64,000 bases of DNA from CAIPAT01 sp041665605 (GTDB taxonomy: Bacteria > Verrucomicrobiota > Lentisphaeria > Victivallales > Victivallaceae). Below the pieces are notes generated by a model. The model was not told the origin of the DNA and made no database searches. It saw nothing but the letters and a program-made list of their open reading frames with translations. Position numbers and translations under genes: made by a program. Of the stretch, positions 1-9,033 are shown piece after piece (positions within the stretch are counted from its first letter, which is position 1; each line of letters starts with the position of its first letter). The DNA is taken from contig JBAYIO010000009.1 of the NCBI GenBank assembly GCA_041665605.1, positions 16,001 through 80,000 on the forward strand, in the 5' to 3' direction.

Positions 1-220
1 GGCGCTCAAACAGGTGGACGTTTATTTCCCGAGACTGCTGGATTATGAAGTCAGAATTCCCCCCGGCGGCAAAACCGACGCCCTCGTTGAAACCACCATT
101 GCCTGGGAAAACCTTTCCGGCATCAGCCTGGTGACTGTCGGCGTTGACAGCGACCAGATGGTTGCCGCGATCAAGGCCACAGAAAAAATGCTGAACCTGG
201 TACTGGCTGAAAAAAAATAA
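1..220 (+). CDS. leuA: 2-isopropylmalate synthase, C-terminal fragment
   Basis: The frame is open from base 2 to the TAA ending at 220, so the gene begins upstream of the window and only about 72 C-terminal residues are seen. They match the end of the LeuA regulatory (allosteric) domain: the run LLDYEVRIPPGGKTDA is followed by GVDSDQMVAAIKATEKMLN, the pattern that closes alpha-isopropylmalate synthases. LeuA condenses acetyl-CoA with 2-oxoisovalerate in leucine synthesis, and the C-terminal domain usually carries leucine feedback inhibition. The related citramalate synthase has a similar tail and cannot be fully excluded from this fragment. A rho-independent terminator follows 15 bases after the stop. 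Confidence 0.72.
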   Translation, partial: ALKQVDVYFPRLLDYEVRIPPGGKTDALVETTIAWENLSGISLVTVGVDSDQMVAAIKATEKMLNLVLAEKK

Positions 221-235
221 CCGTTTCCTGAATAT

Positions 236-275
236 CAACGCCGGCCGGCAATAATGGACGGCTGGCGTTGTTTGT
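236..275 (+). terminator. terminator after leuA
   Basis: A 12-bp stem (236-247 with 259-270, one G-T pair) built on CAACGCCGGCCG is followed by TTTGTTTA on the plus strand. It lies 15 bases after the leuA stop. Confidence 0.8.
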
Positions 276-291
276 TTATACTCAAATTTTT

Positions 292-324
292 ACATAAAAA
301 AAGCGGGATATTTATAATCCCGCC
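292..324 (-). terminator. terminator of the exported protein gene
   Basis: GCGGGAT and ATCCCGC arms near 303-323 form a hairpin that on the minus strand is followed by a run of Ts (plus-strand As at 295-302). It lies 26 bases past the stop of the minus-strand gene at 350-994. Confidence 0.75.
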
Positions 325-349
325 AGGCAATGAAATACTTGTCAATGGG

Positions 350-994
350 CTATGTAGTAGTTCCGGACGTTCCTGAAGTAGTCGTTTTTGTGTTATCCTG
401 TTTCAAGTTCTTAAAGAAATCTTTATTTTCCTTGTGCTGGGTTTTCATCTGTTCTTTCCACATTTCTTTTTCTTCCTTGGATATAACGCCGTCACTGTAA
501 ATCTGATCTATGGTCTGCTTGTTCTCCTGTACCTGTTTTTCCATTTGAGCGTCTACCTTCGCCCATCTTTCCTGCAATTTAGCCGTCATTGCACTCTTTC
601 TGTTATCAGGAATGCTGCTGCTCTGAATCTTGCCGAGTAAATCACTACGCTGCTGAGCAACAAATGCTTTGATCTCGCTTATCTGCTGAGTGCGGAATTG
701 ATCAATCAGCGGCTTCTGGTCGGCAGGAGTTTTGCCTTTCAGCGATTCCTTGAACGTATGATGTTCTTTTCTTTTCTGCTCCAGGTAAGATTTCACCTGG
801 GAATGATACGCTTCGATGAGGGCTTTAAGCGGATGCTGGCCTGTTCCTTTGGTTACGGCAGATGTTGTGCCGGCAGTAGAACTGGTGGTGGTGCCGGCAG
901 TTGTTGACTGTTGTGCGAGAGCGCCGCTGAACGCGATTGACGCAATACATATAACTGCGGCTCCGATAATTGTTCTGCTGCTTTTTGTATTCAT
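350..994 (-). CDS. exported Lys/Glu-rich protein of unknown function
   Basis: 214 residues. Residues 1-27 form a signal peptide (charged start, hydrophobic core, AFSGALA-Q cleavage site). A Thr/Ser/Gly-rich stretch follows (about 30-50), then a highly charged, mostly helical body (about 55-195) and a second Thr/Gly-rich tail. The middle recalls periplasmic helical chaperone-like proteins such as Spy/CpxP, but no diagnostic motif was found, so no function is claimed. The start is supported by AAAGGAGACGG just upstream of the ATG. It is monocistronic, between its own terminator and that of the V-ATPase operon. Confidence 0.7.
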   Translation of the reverse strand: MNTKSSRTIIGAAVICIASIAFSGALAQQSTTAGTTTSSTAGTTSAVTKGTGQHPLKALIEAYHSQVKSYLEQKRKEHHTFKESLKGKTPADQKPLIDQFRTQQISEIKAFVAQQRSDLLGKIQSSSIPDNRKSAMTAKLQERWAKVDAQMEKQVQENKQTIDQIYSDGVISKEEKEMWKEQMKTQHKENKDFFKNLKQDNTKTTTSGTSGTTT

Positions 995-1093
995 TTTCCG
1001 TCTCCTTTATTTATTTGTCTGAGTCTGTGCGACATCTTGCAAGCTTTGACCATTAAAACGAAAGAAAAGCAGATTTATTGTGCGGATACAAGA

Positions 1094-1121
1094 AAAAAGG
1101 CAGGCGTTTAAGCGCCTGCCT
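1094..1121 (-). terminator. terminator of the V-ATPase operon
   Basis: GGCAGGCG (1099-1106) pairs with CGCCTGCC (1113-1120). On the minus strand the hairpin is followed by TTTTTTCTT. It lies 28 bases after the stop of the K subunit, the last gene of the operon. Confidence 0.85.
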
Positions 1122-1148
1122 TGCAGAAACTAATACAAATAACTGAAA

Positions 1149-1604
1149 TTAACCTACAATCAGCAGACCGGCAACCATTGCAAAAATAGCAACGGTTTCG
1201 ATAATACCAATAATCATCAGATAGTTGGCAAAGCCTTTGCCGGTTTCGCCGTAAGCGTCGCAGGCGGAAGCTCCGCATTTACCCTGATACAGCGCGGAAA
1301 ATCCGATGACCATGCCGGAAAAAATCCCGGTGAACAGGAAAAGCGCCCACATTTCAGGGTGAACATCCACTTTGCCTTTCATTACGATCATCAAAATCAG
1401 ACCGTAAATCGTCTGCGCCAGCGGTGCGCCCGCAAACGTCAGCATCAGGAATTGTGCCGGTTTGTTCTGAAGGTAACATTTTTTCCAGGCTCCGATTGCG
1501 GCACTGCCGGCAATGCAAGACCCCAGGACGGACCCGACCGCGGAAAAACCGATTGCGGCATAACATCCGACGGTCGCCAAATCTTTCGTGAATTGCGCAT
1601 CCAT
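1149..1604 (-). CDS. atpK: V-type ATPase subunit K (rotor ring proteolipid)
   Basis: 151 residues, four membrane helices forming two fused hairpins, the usual size of the NtpK/AtpK 16-kDa proteolipid. The rotor ring carries the coupling ion through the membrane. The second hairpin has the key carboxylate in GIIETVAIFAMV (Glu136). The first has Gln64 in APLAQTIYGL, and Gln107 lies in ALYQGK. These correspond by eye to Gln65, Gln110 and Glu139, which hold Na+ in the Enterococcus hirae ring, so Na+ coupling is plausible but inferred. SD AAGGAG precedes the ATG. It is the last gene of the operon, 24 bases after subunit I. Confidence 0.93.
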   Translation of the reverse strand: MDAQFTKDLATVGCYAAIGFSAVGSVLGSCIAGSAAIGAWKKCYLQNKPAQFLMLTFAGAPLAQTIYGLILMIVMKGKVDVHPEMWALFLFTGIFSGMVIGFSALYQGKCGASACDAYGETGKGFANYLMIIGIIETVAIFAMVAGLLIVG

Positions 1605-1628
1605 GATTATTCTCCTTTCAAGATGTAA

Positions 1629-3401
1629 TCATTGTTCTAGTTTTTTAAAAGGCTTAAATGCAAATCCAGCCCATTTCAGGCCGGCATGATTCGAAAATTC
1701 CAGGGTGTTCAACCGGACGCCATGCACCAGCACAGCCAGCAGCGAAAGCGTTATGTTCATAACGTGTCCGAACAATACGGTTAAAACCGCCATCGGGATA
1801 TAGAGCCATCCCGGCGATGCATGCAACAGCGATTCGCCCATGCCGTTGAAGCTTTCAGCGATGTAAAACGCGGCGACGCTGACGGCGAAAAGACGGATGT
1901 ATGACAGCGTGTCTACAAACGAGCCGAGAGACTCAAGCGGGAAACTGAATACTTCGGCGGAATCGCCCCAGTGAATAAAGCAGGTCAGGATTAACAGGAA
2001 TCCGACGGCATACAGGATAAACATAATCATCGGGTACGGTCCCGGGAAAATAATCAGCCGGGTTGCAAGGATCAAGTTGCCGAACAGCACGAAAATCCAG
2101 CCCAGATGGCCGATCGCCTTCCTGGATTTCAAGTCTTTCATGGCTTTCAGGATATGGCCGGTTGAAAGATGAAGAGCGGCCAGAATGAAGCAAATCAGTT
2201 CCATCCGGGAGTTTTTCAATTGCGGGTTATGGTGCGGATTCAGCCACTCCAGTCCGCCTTTTTCCATGCCGAACCAGGAGCCGCACAATGCGCCCCACAC
2301 GACAGTGACGACGCTCAGCAGAATAAACAGATTTATCGGCAGCCGCAGTTTTTCGCTTTTGACAGTAAACTTGGCGATCAGCGCGGCAAGCAGGAAAATT
2401 ACGCCATAACCGGCATCGGTAAAAATGACCCCGAAAAAGATCGAAAAGAAAACCAGAAAACAGATACTGATATCCGGTTCCTTATATCCTGTTGACAGTC
2501 CCAGAAAATCGAAAACCGGCTGGACCATGCGGAAAAATTTTGGCAGTTCAACCAGGGTAGGAACATTATCATTGGAATCCGGGTCGCGCAAGCCTAAGGC
2601 CCAGCCGTGGCTGATCGCTGCCTGCTTGAGCTTTTCTTCATCCCTGACCGGGACATATCCGGTGAGATAAGCGAGTTCTCCCTGCAGCGACATGCTGTCG
2701 CGGTTGCTCAGAAATTCTACCGTTTCGGAAGTCATGAATTTATATTGTTCCAGGATCTCAAGCCCCTGGGCCAGCGAATGCAGGCGCTCATCAATTTCTT
2801 TAAGCCTGGTTTCCCATTTAAGAATTTCTTCTTTGAGCGGCTTAATACCGGCAATTTTCGGCAGCGTTTCCAGCGGGATGCTTGCCGGGTCCAGCGGAGT
2901 CGTGGATATTACCGCGAAAAGACAGAATTTTTTGTCCTGATGAATTACTTCGCAGACAAAATCGTTATTCTCTTTCAGCTTAAGGAACTGACTTGGAGTC
3001 ACACCGCAGGGATATACATAAATTCCCTTGTCCTCGAGCTGTTTTATGGAGTCTTCAGAAAAATCGCCCCACGGTTCAATGATTTCCAATTGATGTTTCA
3101 GTTCGCCCAGAGCTCTGGCAACGGCCTGTCTCTCATCTAGGAGGGTGAGCGTCTCCTGAACTATCGGATGCCCTTCCGTCAGCTCAAGCGGCTTTGCGCT
3201 GTGTTTATGCTTTATTTCGCCTAAAACCGCGGAAGCTTTATCAATATCCGTCATTATATGCCTGGCATCGCCTTGTTCCAGGGTATCTCCCCGCTGCTCG
3301 AACTGAAGATGCATAATACCCATGTCGCGCAGTTTGTTCAGCGCGGCTTCGCGGTCGGAGACCAGGCAGACTAAAGTAGCTTTTTTCATTGGGACGATCA
3401 T
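1629..3401 (-). CDS. atpI: V-type ATPase subunit I (stator membrane subunit)
   Basis: 590 residues. The N-terminal half (about 1-300) is cytosolic, alpha/beta and coiled coil, and binds the peripheral stalks. The C-terminal half has about seven membrane helices, including TDAGYGVIFLLAAL and the helix with DTLSYIRLFAV, whose Arg is the conserved residue facing the rotor ring. Length and layout match bacterial/archaeal NtpI. The ATG overlaps the end of subunit D by four bases (ATGA) and has an AGGAGG site eight bases upstream. Confidence 0.93.
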   Translation of the reverse strand: MIVPMKKATLVCLVSDREAALNKLRDMGIMHLQFEQRGDTLEQGDARHIMTDIDKASAVLGEIKHKHSAKPLELTEGHPIVQETLTLLDERQAVARALGELKHQLEIIEPWGDFSEDSIKQLEDKGIYVYPCGVTPSQFLKLKENNDFVCEVIHQDKKFCLFAVISTTPLDPASIPLETLPKIAGIKPLKEEILKWETRLKEIDERLHSLAQGLEILEQYKFMTSETVEFLSNRDSMSLQGELAYLTGYVPVRDEEKLKQAAISHGWALGLRDPDSNDNVPTLVELPKFFRMVQPVFDFLGLSTGYKEPDISICFLVFFSIFFGVIFTDAGYGVIFLLAALIAKFTVKSEKLRLPINLFILLSVVTVVWGALCGSWFGMEKGGLEWLNPHHNPQLKNSRMELICFILAALHLSTGHILKAMKDLKSRKAIGHLGWIFVLFGNLILATRLIIFPGPYPMIMFILYAVGFLLILTCFIHWGDSAEVFSFPLESLGSFVDTLSYIRLFAVSVAAFYIAESFNGMGESLLHASPGWLYIPMAVLTVLFGHVMNITLSLLAVLVHGVRLNTLEFSNHAGLKWAGFAFKPFKKLEQ

Positions 3402-4006
3402 GCTGCCGCCTCCTGAGATTTGCGTTTGGCAATCTTGGAGCGGGCGACGCCGGCAGTGTCATTATTGCCGAGCGCGATCCGGATGACCCGGATATTTTCC
3501 CGGCACTCAGGTATTTTAACTTTTTCGAAGAGATTAACGCGCTGTGAAGTGGTTTTCAATTCCCGCGAAAGCAACCGGAATTGCTCTTCTATTACCTTAT
3601 GTGCTTCATCCAGTTCAATGATCTTCTTGACTGCTTCCACGCCATCATCAATCCATGAATCTTCCATAAACAAGTTATATTCTTTAATATTGAAACTGAT
3701 GGATTTAAAAACCGGGACCTGAACTCCGCCGATGTTGGCGGTGCCGGTTTCCACGCTTTCAACATAAATGATCGAGGAAAGCAGTTTCATCGCATGTTTA
3801 TCGCTGAAAAGGCTGATCCATGACACAATGTTTTTACGAAGTGCTTCCGCGGCTTCTTCATTCTCGCGCAACCTGGCCTGGCTCTTGCGGATTTCCATCT
3901 GAAGCTGCTGTTTTTTCAACTGCAGCATCGGCAGAAAACGCATGAATTGCTTCAGCGCGTCCTGCTGAGCCTTCAGTTCGGTTTTGGTCATTTTGATTTT
4001 AGCCAT
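3398..4006 (-). CDS. atpD: V-type ATPase subunit D (central shaft)
   Basis: 202 residues. Two long helices, at about 1-75 and 120-180, form the antiparallel coiled coil of the rotor shaft that turns inside the A3B3 head. The N-terminus (KMTKTELKAQQDALKQF) and the C-terminal segment with NLFEKVKIPECRENIRVI are typical of the family. SD GGGAG lies before the ATG. It is 21 bases downstream of B and overlaps I. Confidence 0.92.
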   Translation of the reverse strand: MAKIKMTKTELKAQQDALKQFMRFLPMLQLKKQQLQMEIRKSQARLRENEEAAEALRKNIVSWISLFSDKHAMKLLSSIIYVESVETGTANIGGVQVPVFKSISFNIKEYNLFMEDSWIDDGVEAVKKIIELDEAHKVIEEQFRLLSRELKTTSQRVNLFEKVKIPECRENIRVIRIALGNNDTAGVARSKIAKRKSQEAAA

Positions 4007-4027
4007 AGTGAGATCTCCCGGAATTGA

Positions 4028-5320
4028 CTATTCCGGCCAATATTCCTTAATAAGGTTCATTCTGATACTGGTCTCAGTTTTGTCGAAACATTCGGCCAAA
4101 GTTTTCCAGCCCAGATCAAGGGCGTCTTCCAGCGGGATATTTTTGGACAAGTCCATCATGCGCTCTTCAAAAAGAGCCCCGTATTTGAGCAGCTTGGTGT
4201 CCCAGGCGCTCATCTGGAAACCCATCGACTGCTTTTCCAGCGTTTCTTTATAATCCGCATATAAGCGGATCATCGTGTCCATGATCGTGCGGTGGTCGGA
4301 ACGGGTATCGGCATTGACCTGCTGTTTAAGGCGGCTCAAAGAACCGAACGGCTCGATACGGCCGTGACGCAGATAGAACTGGCCTTCGGTGATATATCCG
4401 GTATTATCCGGGATCGGATGCGTAATGTCATCACCGGGCATTGTGGTAGCGGTCAGAATAGTGATGGAGCCGGCGCCCTCGAAGTCAACGGCTTTTTCAT
4501 AGCGTGACGCCAACTGGCTGTAAAGGTCGCCGGGGTAGCCGCGGTTTGACGGAATCTGTTCCATGGTGATGGCGATTTCCTTCATGGCGTCGGCAAAGTT
4601 CGTCATATCCGTCAGCAGCACCAGCACCCGCTTGCCTTCAAGCGCATAAGCTTCGGCGACGGCCAACGCCATATCCGGCACCAGCAGACATTCGACGACG
4701 GGGTCGGCGGCAGTATGGATGAACATGATCGAACGGGAAAGCGAACCTTCCTCGTCGAGAGTATTGCGGAAGTAAAGATAGTCGTCATATTTAAGTCCCA
4801 TGCCGCCGATAATGATGACGTCAACTTCGGCCTGCAGGGCGATGCGCGCCAGTAACTGGTTGTAAGGTTCGCCGGCAACGGAGAAAATCGGTATTTTCTG
4901 GGATTCGACGAGAGTATTGAACACGTCAATCATCGGAATACCGGTACGGATCATCTTTCTCGGGATGATTCGTTTTGCCGGATTAACAGAGGGGCCGTTG
5001 ATTTCGATCAAATTTTCATCCACCGGAGGGCGGTTGTCCCGCGGAACGCCGCGTCCGTTAAATACCCTGCCGAGCAGATCTTTTGACGATGAAACCCGCA
5101 TCGGGTAACCCAGGAAACGCACCTGGTCACCAGTGTTGACGCCGCGGCTTCCGGCAAAGACCTGAAGATATACCTTCCGGTCCAGCAGCCGGATGACCTG
5201 AGCCAGGGAAGTGCCTCTGGCGCTGGTTACTTCCGCAAGGTCGTTATATGCGACATTGTCGGCCTCCACGGTGATAACGTTACCTGCGATCTGGATAATG
5301 CGATGATATACTTTACGCAT
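4028..5320 (-). CDS. atpB: V-type ATPase subunit B (non-catalytic head subunit)
   Basis: 430 residues, normal for NtpB. It alternates with subunit A in the head and contributes the regulatory nucleotide site. The P-loop position is degenerate (SVAGEPYNQLLARIA), as expected for B subunits, and ADPVVECLLVPDMALAVAEAY is the family signature. The ATG has GGAG eight bases upstream and lies inside the last codons of A (8-base overlap), which points to translational coupling. Confidence 0.95.
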   Translation of the reverse strand: MRKVYHRIIQIAGNVITVEADNVAYNDLAEVTSARGTSLAQVIRLLDRKVYLQVFAGSRGVNTGDQVRFLGYPMRVSSSKDLLGRVFNGRGVPRDNRPPVDENLIEINGPSVNPAKRIIPRKMIRTGIPMIDVFNTLVESQKIPIFSVAGEPYNQLLARIALQAEVDVIIIGGMGLKYDDYLYFRNTLDEEGSLSRSIMFIHTAADPVVECLLVPDMALAVAEAYALEGKRVLVLLTDMTNFADAMKEIAITMEQIPSNRGYPGDLYSQLASRYEKAVDFEGAGSITILTATTMPGDDITHPIPDNTGYITEGQFYLRHGRIEPFGSLSRLKQQVNADTRSDHRTIMDTMIRLYADYKETLEKQSMGFQMSAWDTKLLKYGALFEERMMDLSKNIPLEDALDLGWKTLAECFDKTETSIRMNLIKEYWPE

Positions 5321-7046
5321 TGCTGTGCTCCTTAACTTTTGCGTCTATTGCGCTTTCAAGCTGTTTAAACTCGTCGCTTCCGGTTTCGGAAAAGTTCCAG
5401 TCAAGAAAGTTCTGACGGAGTTCCAGAAAATAACGGCGGGCAAGGTCTTTGTCTTTAAAACCGAAATCGGCATTCAGAACCAGTACAACTTTGTTAAAAA
5501 CATATTTCTGACGATCCGCATCGGTAGCGCCGTCAATTTTATCGAAAGTGTTCTGCTGGAGATAAACGTAGTCCAGAAATTCACTCTTCAAGTATAACAT
5601 AAAATCGTCGATATGAGTGCCTTCTTCGCCGATCACTTTCATCATCTGGTTGACTTCATTGCCGCGCCGCAGAATCATGCGGGCTTTGGCAATATCGGTT
5701 TTATCAACGATACTCTGGTAATGGCTCCAACTGTCCAGCGGATGAATCGCCGGGAAGCGGCGCGCATCGGAACGCTCGCGGGATAGTCCGAGGAAAGCAC
5801 CGACGACCTTGAGTGTCGCCTGGGTGACCGGCTCTTCAAAGTTGCCGCCGGCAGGGCTGACAGCGCCGCCGATGGTGACGGACCCGTTGGTTCCGTCATT
5901 AAGTTTAACCAGTCCGGCACGTTCGTAGAAACCGGCAATCAGCGATTCCAGATAAGCAGGGAACGCTTCTTCGCCGGGGATTTCTTCAAGTCTTCCGGAC
6001 ATTTCACGGAGCGCCTGCGCCCAGCGGGAGGTAGAGTCTGCCAGCAGGAGACAGTTAAGCCCCATCTGACGGTAATATTCCGCCAGCGTGACGGCAGTAT
6101 AAACGGAAGCTTCACGGGCCGCAACCGGCATCGAACTGGTATTACAGATAATAATTGAACGGTCCATCAGCGTGCGTCCGGTGCGAGGGTCGTCAAGATG
6201 CGGAAATTCGCGAAGAATTTCGACGACTTCGCCAGCTCGCTCACCGCAGGCGGCAATGATGACTACATCAGCCTGGGCATGCTGGCTGAGCGCATGCTGC
6301 AATACGGTTTTGCCTGCGCCGAAAGGTCCGGGAGTACAGAAAGTCCCGCCGACCGCGACGGGGAAGAATGTATCAATAATCCGCTGCTGGGTAATCAGCG
6401 TATTTAACGGCAGCATTTTCTCTTTATATGCGGTTATCGGAATTTTTACCGGCCAGTTCTGAACCATGGTTACGCCGCGTTCTTCGCCTTTTTCATTTTT
6501 AACTCTGGCGACGGTATCGCCGATCCGGTAATTACCGGCGGCTTTTACTTCGATGAGCTCCCATGCGCCATGCAGTCCGAAAGGCAGCATGATATAATGC
6601 TTGAAAATCCCCTCCGGAACAAAGCCGATATGGTCACCGGCTTGCAGTCGGTCACCAGCTTTGGCCAGCGGCGTGAACAGCCACTCTTTTTCATAATCCA
6701 GCGCTTTCATATAAAAACCGCGCTTTAAGAAAAAGCCGGTTTTCTCCGCCAGTTCGTCAAGCGGATTCTGCAGCCCGTCATACACTTTAGTAAGCAGACC
6801 TGGTCCCAGCTCAACGCTGAGCAGTTCGCTGGTAAAATCAACCTTGTCGCCGACCTTAAGTCCGCCGGCGCTTTCAAAGACCTGCAAATCGGCGCGATTG
6901 CCGCGTACCCGGATAACTTCGCATTTCAGGCGTTCGTTGCCGATGTTGGCAAAGGCGACTTCGTTTTGTGTTACGTTCGTGTCGAATTCCACGGTCAGCA
7001 TATTGCCGTTGACCCCGACTATTCTTCCTGTGCTGGAGTCTTGCAT
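5313..7046 (-). CDS. atpA: V-type ATPase subunit A (catalytic)
   Basis: 577 residues. It carries the N-terminal barrel, the A-specific bulge domain and the catalytic domain with Walker A PGPFGAGKTVLQHAL, and the sequence LLADSTSRWAQALREMSGRLEEIP typical of A subunits. It hydrolyses ATP (or makes it in reverse), driving the D shaft. AGGAGAG lies 11 bases before the ATG. The overlap with B and the missing C, F and G/H genes match the compact operons of Chlamydiae, spirochaetes and Bacteroidota. Confidence 0.96.
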   Translation of the reverse strand: MQDSSTGRIVGVNGNMLTVEFDTNVTQNEVAFANIGNERLKCEVIRVRGNRADLQVFESAGGLKVGDKVDFTSELLSVELGPGLLTKVYDGLQNPLDELAEKTGFFLKRGFYMKALDYEKEWLFTPLAKAGDRLQAGDHIGFVPEGIFKHYIMLPFGLHGAWELIEVKAAGNYRIGDTVARVKNEKGEERGVTMVQNWPVKIPITAYKEKMLPLNTLITQQRIIDTFFPVAVGGTFCTPGPFGAGKTVLQHALSQHAQADVVIIAACGERAGEVVEILREFPHLDDPRTGRTLMDRSIIICNTSSMPVAAREASVYTAVTLAEYYRQMGLNCLLLADSTSRWAQALREMSGRLEEIPGEEAFPAYLESLIAGFYERAGLVKLNDGTNGSVTIGGAVSPAGGNFEEPVTQATLKVVGAFLGLSRERSDARRFPAIHPLDSWSHYQSIVDKTDIAKARMILRRGNEVNQMMKVIGEEGTHIDDFMLYLKSEFLDYVYLQQNTFDKIDGATDADRQKYVFNKVVLVLNADFGFKDKDLARRYFLELRQNFLDWNFSETGSDEFKQLESAIDAKVKEHSNA

Positions 7047-7083
7047 CTCAAGTGTCTCTCCTGTTATTATATATGTAAGTCAT

Positions 7084-7656
7084 TTAATTCTCTTCCGTTT
7101 TAGTTTCAGTATCAGATCCGCTTCTGTCATTTATGGCAGCAACAATCCGGTCAAAATTCTCGTATCCATGTTCGTTATTCCTGCACAGCCACTTCTCATG
7201 GATCAGCAGCCGTAATTTGTAAATAAACAGTTTATTGACATCAAAATAATGTCCGAACTCAAGCTCATCCAGCCAATGCCAGCGGAGGCTGTCCAAATAT
7301 TTTTCACGTTCCGCCGGATTGGGTTTGGCATACGCTTCCTGAATGCCGCGGTCGATGTCAGAAGAGTCATCGCCTTTCGGCATGGCGCGATTTGCATTTT
7401 CGCTTTTGCGCCCGGCCCGGTATAATGCCATACGCTTGCGCAAATTCTTCTCTAAAGCAAGCCACTGGAATGCGCTGGTATCTGCGGCAAAAGGACTGTC
7501 TTTCAGCGGAACAAGTGAAACCGCGTCAAGCAATTGCAAATCATTTCCGCTGATCTGCTCTTCGCATAAACGCCGGAACTCTCCGCTGTTTATAGACGGA
7601 GTTTCCTCCAGCTTAATGAATGGTAAAGAGCAAATCAGATAATAGTACTGTTTCAT
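7084..7656 (-). CDS. DUF2764 protein of the V-ATPase operon
   Basis: 190 residues. Begins MKQYYYLICSLPFIKL, the characteristic opening of DUF2764 proteins, which are found almost only in bacterial V-ATPase operons between E and A. It has no P-loop and no membrane helix. The position suggests that it supplies a stalk function normally provided by the absent subunit C, because both are helical proteins of the central-stalk region; this is inference. The C-terminus is acidic and low-complexity. No strong SD precedes the ATG, and the gene starts 28 bases after E. Confidence 0.85.
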   Translation of the reverse strand: MKQYYYLICSLPFIKLEETPSINSGEFRRLCEEQISGNDLQLLDAVSLVPLKDSPFAADTSAFQWLALEKNLRKRMALYRAGRKSENANRAMPKGDDSSDIDRGIQEAYAKPNPAEREKYLDSLRWHWLDELEFGHYFDVNKLFIYKLRLLIHEKWLCRNNEHGYENFDRIVAAINDRSGSDTETKTEEN

Positions 7657-7684
7657 ATCGCGGCTTCGGCTTTTATTTTAAGAA

Positions 7685-8293
7685 TTACGCCTTGATCATT
7701 TCGGCCAGGCGCGGACCGACATAGGCACAAATGATGTCGGCAATAGCTTCATCAGAAAAATCGAAAAAGACATTATCGCCGCTGACGCTGAATTTCAGTC
7801 CGGAATCAATATCCTGCCCGGCAAGAATCCGCGGAGACTGCTTAAGGTCTCCCGCAAGCCCGGCCTTCAACTGTTTTTCCATTTCCGCCAGATCTTTTGC
7901 CGCAACCAGAAGCTCAAGCTTAGGTTCAGCATCCGGGTTCTGATTTTTAAATCCTTCAACCATCTGGCGCAGAATGGAAGCCATGAATTCAGGGGTCATC
8001 GCGGCTCCGATATTATTTTTGATGACATTTTCCAGCCTGGATTGAAATTCCTGACGCAATTTTAAAATAATATCTCTGGCTGCCTGCGATACCGCTGATT
8101 TGCCTCTTGCCTCGTTATTGGCCGCATCGGTTTCTGCCTGTTTTCTGATCTCTCCGGCTTCCTGTCTGGCGGCGTTGATAATCTCCTCGGCCTGCTTTTT
8201 CGCAGCCTGGATTATGGTATTTTTTTCATCGTCGGCCTTTTTAATGCCTTCCTGATGTATCCTGTCTAAAAGTCCCTGCAGTTCTTCGGCCAT
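7685..8293 (-). CDS. atpE: V-type ATPase subunit E (peripheral stalk)
   Basis: 202 residues from the ATG preceded by AGGAGGT (the frame extends two codons further to a TTG, which is less likely). The N-terminal half is a long Ala/Lys/Glu-rich helix (about 1-90) that pairs with a partner helix in the stator stalk. The C-terminal half is the globular domain that binds the head. No subunit G/H partner gene lies beside it, so the partner is elsewhere or replaced. It is the first gene of the operon. Confidence 0.88.
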   Translation of the reverse strand: MAEELQGLLDRIHQEGIKKADDEKNTIIQAAKKQAEEIINAARQEAGEIRKQAETDAANNEARGKSAVSQAARDIILKLRQEFQSRLENVIKNNIGAAMTPEFMASILRQMVEGFKNQNPDAEPKLELLVAAKDLAEMEKQLKAGLAGDLKQSPRILAGQDIDSGLKFSVSGDNVFFDFSDEAIADIICAYVGPRLAEMIKA

Positions 8294-8478
8294 ATACAAA
8301 CCTCCTGTTGGCAGGTGAATGTTTAAATAAAAAATTAAAAAACCGACCTAACATATATTCTGAATTTGAAAATTGCAAGAGAAAAATCCGTGAAAATTGA
8401 TTTTAAAAAATGAAAACAACTCAATTTTATCAAGCCTGTAGTTTGCAGTGTGAAAAGACTGAATCGGAAAATGAGAGA
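8294..8478 (-). promoter_or_regulatory. probable V-ATPase operon promoter region
   Basis: AT-rich leader before subunit E on the minus strand. TTGCAA followed about 15 bases later by TATATG is the best -35/-10 pair seen, which is weak. The region ends with the strong AGGAGGT ribosome site of atpE. Confidence 0.35.
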
Positions 8479-9033
8479 TCAAGATAGATTATTATTAGTT
8501 TTTGTGCTTTTGGCGGTTATTGACGCATCCAGCCGCTTTTGCATTTTCTCCGCATGACGGGCTTTCATTTTGCGGGCAAATCTTAGCGCAGTGATATAAC
8601 CCGGGGGAATGGCTATTGCCGAAAGAATGGCTCCGCCGATCAGATAGGGGATGCCTAGCTCCCGTCCTGCGTTTACCAGCTCCTCCATCGACACATTATT
8701 ATACAAATCGGATAATACGGTTTTAACCTCCGCCATAGACAGCGGGTCACAAAGAATATAACCGCCGAGCATGCACTGCAGCGGATAGATAATCGGGATT
8801 GTGAATTCATTTGAAAACGCAAACGTGACGCCAAACGCGGTAATTTTATTGCACCGGAAAATAAACGCCAGCAGCAGGATCGTAACGGTATGCAGACCGA
8901 TTGGAATTAAAAGTGCGGCCAGCAGCCCGAGCGCCGCACCGCGGGCAATACATTCAGGAGAGCTTTCCTGGCGGAACAGCTTGATAAAATAGATGACGCA
9001 TTTCTTCCAGCGCTGTTTAAGCCTGAGCCTCAT
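8479..9033 (-). CDS. DUF2062 membrane protein
   Basis: 184 residues. The N-terminal segment reads FRQESSPECIARGAALGLLAALLIPIGLHT, the DUF2062 pattern of a short amphipathic lead followed by a Gly/Ala-rich membrane segment. Three or four membrane helices follow (about 30-60, 60-95 and 125-150), and the C-terminal tail is basic and cytosolic. DUF2062 proteins are small inner-membrane proteins of unknown role, sometimes fused to glycosyltransferases. It stands alone between the V-ATPase operon and glnN. Confidence 0.8.
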   Translation of the reverse strand: MRLRLKQRWKKCVIYFIKLFRQESSPECIARGAALGLLAALLIPIGLHTVTILLLAFIFRCNKITAFGVTFAFSNEFTIPIIYPLQCMLGGYILCDPLSMAEVKTVLSDLYNNVSMEELVNAGRELGIPYLIGGAILSAIAIPPGYITALRFARKMKARHAEKMQKRLDASITAKSTKTNNNLS

